A stretch of DNA of 64,000 nucleotides, from contig JAHNZQ020000016.1 in the NCBI GenBank assembly GCA_019155205.2, positions 2,534,847-2,598,846 on the forward strand. The letters run 5' to 3'. The position numbers and the translations under genes were made by a program. Below the pieces are notes generated by a model. The model saw only the letters and a program-made list of their open reading frames with translations, searched no databases and was not told where the DNA came from. Below, piece after piece: positions 54,558 through 64,000 of this stretch (its first letter is position 1; every line of letters starts with the position of its first letter). The DNA is from Gracilaria vermiculophylla (Eukaryota; Rhodophyta; Florideophyceae; Gracilariales; Gracilariaceae).

Positions 54558-55739
54558 AATCTGGATTACAGTTGTTGGAAATTTGTTACATCTCACGCAG
54601 TTATACGTGTAGCATGGAATTCCATAAACGGAAAGAAAAGGAACTCAAGCTATCTGTACACATCACGTAACGTTCACAAAAAATACATGTCGGAAAGCAC
54701 TAGCTATCAAGGTCGTGCAGCATATGTGGTCAGGAAGACTCAAGACGAATAGATAGGGGAAAAAGGAACAGTTACAAATTTCTCTCAAGTATTGGTGACA
54801 CATCAAGTATTTAAATAAAGTCTTTGGTGGCTTTGTACCAAGTAGTGAAACGAACGAGGTTGGGGACGGCTCTTGGGTCCGATTCAGTGAGCCATGAATG
54901 GAAAAGGGCGTCACACATATGGGAAGACCGTGCACCGGAGACAATTGAGCTATTGGTGTTATGGAATGTTGAGTTTTGAGTTTCGGAGAAAAGGTACACA
55001 GCGATAGAAGAACACATGTCAGGAGAAGAGTGCCATAGAACCCATGCGAGTTCTCGCAACCGTATGAATTCACATTCTAGTGTACCAAATGATTACGGTT
55101 GAGAATGGGTTGTCAAACTTTTAAAGTAACCCATGTGGCACATGTAACAAGTGTTTTGGGAATTGGACTTATGAGGGCCTGTTGCAGCTCGGTGTATTGG
55201 CAAAAAGCATCGGAAGCAGCTGTTGACGGCGTAAGAACAGGTGTGATTAACCTTCGTAATTGGTGTTTGTGTGCAAAAGAGGCATGGAACTCAAACGTTA
55301 CGCAGACGGCGAGCCTAATCCTGAACATGTTTCAAAACTTGAGAAGCTGGGAGCATGTTAAGTCGAAAGTACATTGAAGAATGATTTATTTTAGTTGAGC
55401 GACAATAACCCTCTACTCTCTTGAGAAGATTACGGATTAGTGAACTGGGGAAGTGGGGAAGGATTTTGAAGCTCCAAACTAGCTACTGGGCTTGGAATAG
55501 CTTTTGTTAAGGCTTGCGATTGAAAAGAAGCACTTTAGATGTTGTAGTTGTATGAAGGAAGCTGAGCCATCAATGCCAACAGATGTACATCTAACGACGG
55601 CAGCTCTTGAGACGGGTACGAGGCGCTTTGTGATTCTTGATGCAGTGGAAGTTGGGTTGGTGCAACAGATTGTCGGGAGAGTGTTTTCTGAATGGACGGT
55701 GATTAAGTAGCATTGGGAGAGAATGCAGTTGAGACGGCA
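54558..55739. other. Region downstream of the recombinase-helicase gene
   Basis: Protein-like fragments on - (54811-55059, frame with VLWHSSPDMCSSIAVYLF) may be the worn C-terminal end of the helicase gene. No family recognised. Confidence 0.3.
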
Positions 55740-57728
55740 GAAAGAGTTTCGCATATATCACAGTTCCGAGCAGAAGAAGTGAATACAAAAAGGCCAAATT
55801 CCCTTCCATCAAGATTGGCGTAGAGAGGGTTACGGTGACACAAACCCTTTAGTCCTATTCAAGTTCGGACTTCATTTCAACGCAGAACTGCCAAAGAGTC
55901 ATTATAAGCCCGCCTAGTATCGTTTGGGTTTTGGTAGGCTGAGGAGCACAGCAGTTCTTGAACAGCTTTGAAGTAAGGTTTTGAATAAATAGCAATGTAT
56001 TCTGCTGGATGGCCGTCACGGCTGGCCTGACTTGCTTGCTGTGCTAAGTCGGGTAAAATAGAACAGCATCCAAAGAGGATTTCCAGACGTGTACTGGGTG
56101 TATCAAGTCCTGTGCCAAACACAGAAGTGCACACCATAATCCTCACGGACGTCGTTGCTTTTGGCATAGAAGAAGAGTTGTAACCGGATTGCCATGAAGC
56201 GTGGGAATGCGATTTTGGAAGCTTCTGGCGGTCCGGCATGATATTAGAGGCATGTAAACGAGTTAGGAGGGAATGTGTATGACAGGCGTAAATCTGCGAA
56301 GTGCTGGAGCAGCGTTTGAAGCTGCTTCATCTCTGATCTTGTGAGGGCAAAGAGTAGAACACGGAGTGTAGTTTTATCGTTGGTGGCAAGCAAGTAGTTG
56401 AGCTGCTGTGGAAAAGAATGGAAACCCAGTGTGCAGCAGATGCTGGAAGGATCTCTGAAAAGCTCCGTTAGCTGTTCGAAGGCGAGGCGCAACTGCAGTG
56501 GGGGAGGCGTGAAACACAAAGGAACGAATGTTGACACGAGACGTAGAGGTGTTGTATAGAAATGCGTGAGATATATGCAGTTGAGAGAGCAGGAAGGGAC
56601 GATCACGAGGTGACACTGTTGCACTTAGAAGAATGTGCGGAATATGGGGTGGTACAAGTGACAGTGCTGTGTGAATGCTTGCGAGTGCTGGACGGAAACG
56701 CTGCCATAAGAAAAATAAGTCAACTTAGTCGATCACAATGCGTGCCAGCTTGATGCGGTGCAACAAACGTGGAACCAACGAAGTAAATGCCGTTGAGCGG
56801 GTCCATCCCACAGCCAAAATGTAAACATCGACAAAAGGCTCGTCACCGTTTGATGTTTGGCGGGATCTTGCGCTAGTAAGGTTGAGCAAAATTCCTGGGT
56901 GTTGAAGGCCTTTAGGGTAACAATAATAATTGAAGAGAATATTCATTTTTCCATATACATCGGAGGCTTAACGGATAGTGTCTTTCCATATGCAATTGGT
57001 GTCAAATTTAGCATTTTTCTTCTTTTTTCGAAGACGGCTGCCGTAACGGTAAATTGCATATAGGATTTGAAAACAGAAGTGCTGCAGTTGAGCATTTGTT
57101 GGAGTGCCGTCAACAACATTTGCAGGAGATGTTCGTATATGAAGGGTGGGAGATGGTGAAGGACAGTACCGCCACGAGGGAGTTCGTGGGGCAAGGGATT
57201 GATTTGTAGATGGGGGGAGTTGAGGCCGAAGCGAAAATGTTTGGGATAGGTAGAAGAGACTGAGCGTGGGGGTTTGCGTTTTGCTCTGGTTTTTGATACA
57301 GAAAGTTTGCTTGGCGGCACCTGGAGCAGAAAATCAGACGTATAATCGGCGGAGGGTTTCATCGTAGTTGTAGATATTTTCAAGTTGAGTAGAGAATGCC
57401 ATGTGGAAGACCATTCCTTATATTTGCTGAGTTCAGCTTGGCGAATTCTCCGAGCGTCGTGGGGCGTACGGGCGTACAAAAACTCAGCGGTATGAGCAGA
57501 ATGGCCGGCCTGATGGAAAGCGGTAGATACAAAATCATCCAAAATCGAATTGGAGATTGTGTTCTCAAAACCTGAAGCGGCACTCGAGGCTATCAAGGCA
57601 GTGACACCAACCGTAAAATGACTGTAGTCGGCAAAACGGAGCTTAAAACCAAAGTCGGAAAGTGTGGAAGTCACGATTCGACGATTTTTTTTCGCGTCAA
57701 AAGATACTCTATGCGATGTAAACAACAT
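55740..57728 (-). pseudogene. Tyrosine-recombinase-like domain fused to RecQ-like helicase (copy 2)
   Basis: ATG at 57728 opens 261 codons. Residues 30-95 hold DYSHFTVGVTALI, then FHQAGHSAHTAEFLYAR, matching the (R)H...GHS-x-x-T-x-x-x-Y signature of tyrosine recombinases, with the first Arg replaced by Ser. After a basic linker the same frame gives a helicase start ending in TPIAYGKTLSV (Walker A like). A TGA (56945-56943) interrupts, and the same frame continues IFSSIIIVTLKAFN. Another frame has RIVID then TAA where the DE(A/V)D Glu should be, WQRFRPALASIHTAL and ILLSATVSPRDRP. Then ATTSVRIMVCTSVFGTGLD and QASQASRDG (motifs V-VI, 56239-55877), and RNPLYANLDGREF with CDICE. The order is recombinase, helicase, Cys set. 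Function as a mobile element enzyme or a host helicase is unknown. Confidence 0.75.
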
Positions 57729-57979
57729 ATTTCAATGTCGTTGTTTCCTCTCAGGCCAATGAAGAGCGGAGACGAAGCATGTTTCCAAAAGACGGATGAG
57801 GGTAATATAGATGAGTAGAAACTCACAAGTCTTTGGATCCGGGAGACAAGGAACACGTCGAGCGCCCCCTTTCGTATTTTTGGTTTTGAGGTATCTCGTA
57901 ATCAGTGTTGGAAAAGCAGATGAGCTATTTGTGCTAAACTCTCTTGTGACACACGGCGCAAATTTCAGAGTTGGAACTA

Positions 57980-59731
57980 TCAACATATTGATAGTTCAAA
58001 TTGGTTGTGTTCTCATGGTATTTTTAACTCTTCTATCACTCTGAGCAACCATGGACGTGAAAGGTCAAATATGTAAACGGATCAACGTTTCTAAACGTGA
58101 CGACGTAAGCGGTGTCCTTAAGATAGCGGACAGCAAATATGCGTTTTCTCAGACCCAAGTTACCAACCTGTCCCACTTTAAGCAACATTTTGTTAAAGCA
58201 GTTGGCCCTTAAGGATGTGACTTTGCTAGAGCTTTCGTCTCTTGGGCCCCACCAGGGTGCGGCATCTGTGATGGCTATAAAGAAATGTCCACCATAAGAA
58301 TGCATAGAGAACCGATTCAAAACACGTCCCAACATCTCACCACTTGCATCATAACTTGCTCCATTGCGGGTGAGTGTAAATTTATGAATGCACTTTTCGA
58401 AGTTACTTCCCGGCCTTAAGCTATTCTCGAAACCGAAGAAGCCCCATCGATACTCTGTGATTGTGACATACAGAGAGGTAGCCGTAGACCATAATTCATC
58501 ACCTTCGAAAACAATGGAGACCCGTCCCTTTGGTTTGAGATTTTAAGCCACGGGAAGCGTAACAATGGTGAGCAATTCAAAGCTGGAGATGGGTGCCGGA
58601 ATATAGACTTTAGATCAAGGAGATATGAGAGCAGTATGATAATTGTTAGCACCCTCAGCATTTAGAGAATAGCTAGGATACTCTTCTTTCTCAGTGGAAG
58701 ACTGAATGACTTGTTTGTTATGTGCTTCGGCTTGTTCGTAAGAAAAGTCACAGGACGGGTATCTAATTCTGACATGGGGCCCGTACACCATGACCATTCG
58801 AGCAACGCCATCAAATTCCTTCGAGTTCAGATATCGTCCTTCCCTTCAGAACGTAGAGCACAATTTTTGGACGCCATTCGTAAATTTGATTTGATACACA
58901 GCAGTAAGACTTTGATAAAAGAAAATTAAATGCAACAAAGTGTTTTACCAGTGGAGGATAGATATTGCCGAGCGTTTCTGCAATGAAGAGTAGATGGTCT
59001 TTTTCAAAAAACATCTCGCGCGCAAAAGATGGGAGAGTGAGTTGTCCAATGATTTTCGCTTCGCCGCCTCCAGATTGAACACTGAGAACGAAAAGCTTTT
59101 TACCCCGAATGATGAACACGCGGTTTCTGTCGGTCTTGATTATATCAGGTGCATCCCTCCTTTGCACCTGCACGATTGTTTTTGAAAAATCGACGCCGGC
59201 TACCTATTCTGGCGCAGGCTCTGCCGCGGCTGGAGCAGCAGCAACAGCGGAAGGCGTATCGGCCAACAGGGCCAAAGGCACGCTCTTGGAGACAGTGGTG
59301 CTGGCGATTAGAACAGGAAAGGGCCCTGGACCGCTTCTAAAAGGTGCACAGTAGAGGAATCTGCGAAAGCCTCCATAACGTCTTGAGTCATTGAGGGCGT
59401 AGGGACCGACTCGAGACAGAGCATTGGATTTGAAGTAGTCTACCAGGCTGGAGAACGTATTAAAACGATGGAGAGAGACTGCAACAACGTCGAATAGAAA
59501 AACATTGAAAAGCAAAACGGCCACGGTGGCCGAGGCAGACGAGCGAATGAGTTTTATGGCGGTTTTGAATGGGGAAGTAAGGAAGGTTGCAAGTAAGAGG
59601 ATCGCACGGCACTCAAGACAACGCGCGGGTTCGCGGCAAGTGGAAAAGTGTGCCCGTGACGGCAGAGAAACGTGCAACGGTGCTGGAGATGGAGCTATGG
59701 AGCAGCATTGCAGTGCAGTTCCGCATTTCAC
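57980..59731 (-). pseudogene. Membrane-anchored beta-propeller protein (Beta_propel type), broken
   Basis: The first frame (59731-59204, no ATG) has a hydrophobic anchor (TVAVLLFNVFLFDVVAVSL) and ends in an Ala/Pro-rich stretch with TAG; the same frame continues with TIVQVQRRDAPDIIKTDRN, which matches the signature usually read TNVQVxGVDExDIxKTDG in secreted beta-propeller proteins. Later blocks: DHLLFIAETLGN, VYGPHVRIRYPSCDF (another frame), then LGRVLNRFSMHSYGGHFFIA, QVGNLGLRKRIFAVRYL and TAYVVTFRNVDPF, the classical repeats of this family. The frame shifts after VDPF into DLSRPWLLRVIEELKIP near 57980. The family is found in bacteria and archaea as secreted or lipid-anchored proteins; its role is unknown. 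Confidence 0.75.
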
Positions 59732-59881
59732 TGCTCTGAAAGGTGTCGTTTGCGGCGCACGTTTGCAGCAATGGCAACGTAAAGGTACCGTAGTGGCAAA
59801 TTACAGTAGATGTTTTGGCGCGAGCTCTCTAAACATCAGCTCCAGAGCGCTCGTCGCCTGGAGCTGCAACTAACGCGCATT

Positions 59882-60238
59882 TTAGATACTTACCTGGCTG
59901 GGCACTTGACGAGAGGTAGAAAAACATATAAGGAAAGTGAAGTTTATTAAAGTTAAATAAAAGCACGCGACGAGACGCATGTCATCTTCTTTGTTCTCCC
60001 CAAAAGCGATTGTGCGCTTTGGACCGTCGTGCAAAGCCGTATACACGACAATCCGGATTGCATACCTTTTTCTTTGCGGTGACATTACGTCGGTGTCTGG
60101 ATTGACGTAACATAGAATCATGGCTTCCAGCACTCGGTCGCGAGTCTCTGCGAAGTACAATCGGTTAAAAACGTCTTCAAAAAATTTCGAACCAAATACT
60201 GAAACTGAAAAGGCAATGAGAGATATAGCCGTCTTCAT
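59882..60238 (-). CDS. Small protein with signal peptide, unknown
   Basis: 118 residues from a true ATG (60238). MKTAISLIAFSVSVFG looks like a signal peptide; the rest has RDRVLEAMILCYVNPDTDVM and a hydrophobic C-terminal stretch (FYLTLINFTFLICF) that may be a membrane anchor. No family recognised; it could be an exon or remnant. Confidence 0.35.
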   Translation of the reverse strand: MKTAISLIAFSVSVFGSKFFEDVFNRLYFAETRDRVLEAMILCYVNPDTDVMSPQRKRYAIRIVVYTALHDGPKRTIAFGENKEDDMRLVACFYLTLINFTFLICFSTSRQVPSQVSI

Positions 60239-60545
60239 TCTACGCGCATATCCTCTCGTTGACGATTCTGGCTCGACGATTAACTAATTGCAGTCTCTTC
60301 GCGATGATGTTAGTCAGGTTATGAAAGATTATTTATAGTCTCTCCAAAGTATTTTGGATCCCGCTCTTTTCAATGCACCTTTCTTCCCGTTTGCTTTGGT
60401 TCGTGACATTGGTAGTCTCTATCGACTCGGGCTGCTTCCTACTGAGCTAAAAATATCACTAGGGTTAAGCAAAGAAGACTAGAGTGACAGATTTGTCCAG
60501 ACGCACATATGGTTTACAAACTTTATCGGAGCAGATCATGAAACC
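60239..60545. other. Spacer before Copia element 3
   Basis: About 300 bases. The LTR of the following element may lie here but no partner copy is in the window to define it. Confidence 0.3.
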
Positions 60546-61471
60546 ATGAAGACATGTATTCGTCTCCACCGTTATAGCAAATCGTTCTCAAGACTGTTTG
60601 TTGAAAATGGAGCTGGAAACAGAGCTGACAATCATTCGCATTGTTCCGATGACAATGGAGAAGCTCCAGTGCGTAGGAATAACTCTCCACAGGATGCTCC
60701 TGTTCCTGCTCAGGTTCATCATCCGCGTTCCAACAATATATCTTACGTTCGCGGTACGTCCTCGGACGACCAAGCTCGTATGAATGAGGCCACTTCACGT
60801 TTTGAAGAACCGCAAGTTGCTTTAACTGGTGCCCTCCGTACAAACAGTGCTCCAGAAGACACTCACAAGGCAACTTACGTCTTGCAGTCCTTTAAGGATA
60901 AGTGCTCTACTGGAAACATCACCCAATCTATTGAGTTGACGCTTCGTGATGACTCTACTTGTGCTCAGCAACACCGTTTGGGTGCATTGCAAAAGGCTGA
61001 TTACTTTTTAAATACTCTTGATGGTCCTGCTTGTACTTTCTTTTCAACATCGCAAGAAATGACATGTCTTTTGCCGATATGGCTGCGTTAATGTTGAATG
61101 AGTACAACAGTAACGCTTGCAAACTCCAAGAGTACAACATTTTGAAAATCACGGGTATTGGCAAAGAAATGTCTGAGAATGAGACTACGGCGATGTCTGA
61201 TGGATTTAAGAACATCACCACCATGATCGAAGAGCTCATACCTCAGTGCCCGCCCCATTTTCGTTCTAAAAGCCGTGAGATTGGTTATCTCCGCATCGCT
61301 GTCTTAGGGATGCCTCGGGCTGAACTCCCCACAAGCAATATCGTGACATCTCAGTTCACACTCAATGGTTTCATCACTGCTCTAAGAGAAAGCATTCAGC
61401 TAGAAGATGAGATCAAGGAATTTACTGGATCCACCGCATCATCTACAGGTTTAAACACCCCGCTATTCTAG
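60546..61471 (+). pseudogene. Gag of Copia element 3
   Basis: ATG at 60546. The first frame (to 61091) gives a polar N-terminal part and ALQKADYFLNTLDGPACTFF; a frame change near 61035 leads to IARNDMSFADMAALMLNEYN and PHFRSKSREIGYLRIAVLG, a typical LTR-element gag core, ending at TAG 61469-61471. LNGFITALRESIQLEDEIKE closes it. A further acidic gag or linker part lies in another frame at 61736-62020. Confidence 0.72.
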
Positions 61472-62239
61472 CTTAATGGCAGACGTCTCAAATCGGTTCG
61501 CAAGTTTCCTCCCCAAAGGGCTTCGGAGTTTTCTAATAAGGCAAGTCGTGCCCAGCAGCCGTCCTAACCACAGAGATCTTTTGAAGAAAGTCGTCGCCAA
61601 AACGAAAGTCACAAATGCCGTGCTTCTTGGAGCCCAGGACATATATGTAAACCTGGATCAATCCAAAACGACATCCGGCAGCGCCTACGAGGGCGTGAAA
61701 AAGCCATCAATATCGTATCTGACCTCGCTCTTACGATGGAGGGAGAAACTGTTGATCACGAAGATCAAAACAGTGATCATAACCCTAAACCCGATTACAA
61801 TGCTGTCACCAAAGATGCTCACCTCTTCGATGAGCTAACTGGGAACACTAGTACTCAATATGAAGATATCGTGGAAAAGGCAGACAAGGAATTGTTTGCA
61901 AATTATGTGGCAACGCACATGGTTGACAATGAACCAGTTCATCTTTCCGGTAAACCTGAAAATTTTGAGATTAGCGGCGAGGGAATCAGCCTCTCCACCG
62001 TCTACCGTGAACATTGGTAGCTTTCCATCGAACTACCTTACCCAAGCACAATATCAACCGAAAGGTTGTTGAAACTTACCCGACGCATATTTATGTCGCC
62101 CAGCTCTCAAATAAAAGCAGTAGATCGAGACCAAAAGGGTTTCTGCGTCGATATAGAAGCCCCGAGATCTGTTATTGGTATGAAAGAATTATGAAGAATC
62201 TTCAAAGGTCAACGTTTTTCGGGTCTTAAGATCAAAGGG

Positions 62240-63667
62240 CCCAATGGACATACTGAGTGTCGCTTCGGAGATGCAAGATTTTCGTCCCTTGGCCAAGTAA
62301 CTATCCAAATTGCGACACCTGCGACTATTCCCTTAATATTTGTCACAATGGATATTGTACAGGCAGACATACCTGTTCTGCCTGGCATGGATTTTCTGAA
62401 CAGAGAATCCTTGATCGCAGATACTGTAGCAAATCAACTCACGCACCAGGTCTGAGTTCTAGACGCAAATGGTGGCGAAAGATATGCTGATTCACGGGCG
62501 ATCCGGCAATACCGAGCGAGAAGTGGTCACGTATTTGTTGATATGTTTTTATCTACGGATTTTCGATTCACAAGGACCCAGTAACACAAGCTGCGCAGGC
62601 AGTTCTTTCACACTTCTCCCGAGAAGCTTTTCCAGCTCATAAACTGCTCAAGGCCGGAAGAAGCCACTCCGCGGGAACTTGAGACTCTTAAGGAACATAG
62701 CAAGAGATGCGATCCTTGTCAGCGTATTCAGAATGCACCTACAAGGTTTACGGTATTTTTTGGCACAGAACATGTCTGATTCAATGAAAGAGTGTTGATT
62801 GATATAATGTATATTGATGGCAAACCAATACTTCATATCGTTGATGAAGGTACAAATTTTTCAGCTGCTGCTTTTCTTCCGGACGTATCCACGAAATCAA
62901 TTTGGAAGACAATTTTCTTCTGTTGGGTAACCATATACACTGGGATTCCTAACAGAATCCTCGTCGACCAGGGCAGTGCTTTTGGGAAATATTATATAGA
63001 TATTGGCTCCATATCCAACTCAAAAGTTGAATGAACTGGGGTCGAAGCGCATTCGAGTCTTGGAATCGGTGAGAGATACCACCAGCCATTGCGAAAAACG
63101 TACTGGAAAGCTATGGTACAGAACCCCAACACGGAGCCCGAGATAGTGCTAGCCGTATTAGTGAAGGCAATGCATGATATATTGGGCCCTAAGGGTCTTG
63201 TGTCATCAGCTCTGGTGTTTGTTGAATATCCTCCTGTCTATACCAGGTCAGAATTGCCCTACAAATGAGCTACTCTGGCCAGTAGAGCCGAGATTGCAAA
63301 CAACGCTCGGGCCAAGACGCAGAAATGCATGTCGAAGGTACGCATTGATAGAGCAATGAAACATAAGGTCTCACAAGCTGCAGACAAAGCATATTGGGCC
63401 GGGGATCGAGTCCTCGTCTGGAGGGAGAAAATTGTCGAACACCGCAGTGGAGAGTGGCTGGGGCCATTCGCCATAAGCGCTGTTGATGAAGAACGAAAGC
63501 TAGTTTACGTCCAGGATGTACAAATAAGAGCAACCAAACGCTTTGGTCTGGCTCAGGTTAAGCGTTATTACAAACTTGACACACTAGCACACTCATTCTT
63601 CTCGGAATTGCGAAAGTGCTTTCGATCATTTGAGACACCGAATGATCAGGAAGTGTATCTTACGTAA
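62240..63667 (+). pseudogene. Protease and integrase of Copia element 3
   Basis: Protease-like LSVASEMQDFRP and IVQADIPVLPGMDFLNRE (62240-62410) match the flap and end of retropepsins, but I do not see the DTG site. After several stops, HSKRCDPCQRIQNAP (62700) is the integrase Cys pair, VLIDIMYIDGKPILHIVDE (62792 on) the first Asp, and RILVDQGSAFGKYY the second. The third block is worn. KAYWAGDRVLVWREKIVEHR (63390-63450) and the frame to 63667 are the tail of the integrase. Confidence 0.75.
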
Positions 63668-64000
63668 ATCATCGCCAAGGATGATCCGCGAGCTGTCTCG
63701 AAAGAGATGACTGACGCTTAATAGAGGGTGATAAGACACCTCTTGAACCGTGGTACATTTCGAGTTATTCTCCGCGAAGACATTCCTCCTGATGGTAACG
63801 TACTTCCTTGTAGATTAGTTCTGGCTATCAAGTCAACTGATGATGGGAAGATAAAGTAAAAGGCAAGATTCGTCATTGAGGGACATCGAGATAAGTTTAA
63901 GGACATGCTGTTTCACTCGAATAACACCCTTCAGCCATCCTTTATCAGCCTACTGCTGGCCCTGGCGAAGATACATGGTTTTAATTTATGAACAGCAGAT
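63668..64000 (+). pseudogene. Reverse transcriptase start of Copia element 3 (cut by window edge)
   Basis: After a TAA at 63665-63667 the frame gives RGTFRVILREDIPPDGNVLP, then RLVLAIKSTDDGKIK, a TAA, KARFVIEGHRDKFKDML and SFISLLLALAKIHGFNL, the N-terminal part of Copia RTs of the red-algal style. The catalytic palm would lie beyond the edge. Confidence 0.78.

Larger units (their letters stand above)
60546..64000 (+). mobile_element. Ty1/Copia element, 5' part (runs off right edge)
   Basis: Coding order gag, protease, integrase, then the start of RT (Copia order) on +. No LTR can be set because the 3' partner lies outside the window. Several stops and frame changes break it. Confidence 0.78.

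Noticed and set aside
55099..55377. 92-codon frame on +
   Set aside because: Lies antisense to the worn end of the helicase gene and has no family likeness.
60360..60450. tRNA-like sequence on - (TAGCTCAGTAGG, a good A box)
   Set aside because: No matching D stem, no B box (GGTTCRANNCC) at the right distance and no acceptor stem.
1..64000. CRISPR arrays, rRNA genes, bacterial operons
   Set aside because: No spaced short direct repeats, no rRNA-like blocks, and gene structure is eukaryotic.

Overview
The window looks like nuclear DNA of a photosynthetic eukaryote with few introns and many transposons. A florideophyte red alga is my best guess, and it is an inference. The reasons are a YqeH/NOA1-type GTPase, a DUF3326 protein of the cyanobacterial/plastid type, a plastid-type rhomboid, genes that read through domain after domain without introns, and LTR elements whose gag and pol style I associate with red algae. 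Three runs of exactly 100 N (4131-4230, 33564-33663, 48612-48711) are assembly gaps of unknown true size. By my boundaries about 57% of the window is transposon.

Layout. 1-3482 holds three host genes: a left-truncated NOA1-like GTPase (-), a broken DUF3326 gene (+) and an intact rhomboid (-). 3798-5062 is a Tc1/mariner element. 5798-10720 is a Ty3/Gypsy chromovirus with matching LTRs and target-site duplication. 10885-21351 is a second, older Gypsy element with gag-pol on + and a long broken gene on the opposite strand near its 3' end. 22681-24060 is a RecQ-like helicase remnant. 24975-31480 is a two-SANT-domain gene split by a Copia element (25600-30635). 31959-33934 is a small Gypsy-type element with an internal gap. 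34981-38554 (-) reads as one chain: leucine-dehydrogenase-like, then sarcosine-oxidase-like, then SABATH methyltransferase, broken by stops and frameshifts. 39000-42961 (+) is a degenerate 5'-nucleotidase interrupted at a TA by a pogo-type transposon (40229-42838). 43777-44613 (+) is an intact secreted protein made of two copies of a six-cysteine unit. 46300-52733 is a Copia element carrying two solo LTRs inside its coding region. 53999-54552 is another solo LTR. 55740-57728 (-) is a tyrosine-recombinase-like domain fused to a RecQ-like helicase. 57980-59731 (-) is a broken beta-propeller gene. 60546 to the right edge is a third Copia element.

State of the genes. Only the rhomboid, the six-cysteine protein and the visible part of the NOA1-like gene look intact. 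Most others carry in-frame stops or frameshifts. Some frameshifts sit in homopolymer runs, so assembly error and true decay cannot be separated from this sequence. Insertion events are the best-supported observations: for the pogo element, two solo LTRs and one Copia element, skipping the insert and one target-site copy puts the host reading frame back in register.

The strongest candidates for something undescribed are the three-enzyme fusion, the duplicated six-cysteine secreted protein, the recombinase-helicase fusion and the antisense gene inside the large Gypsy element.
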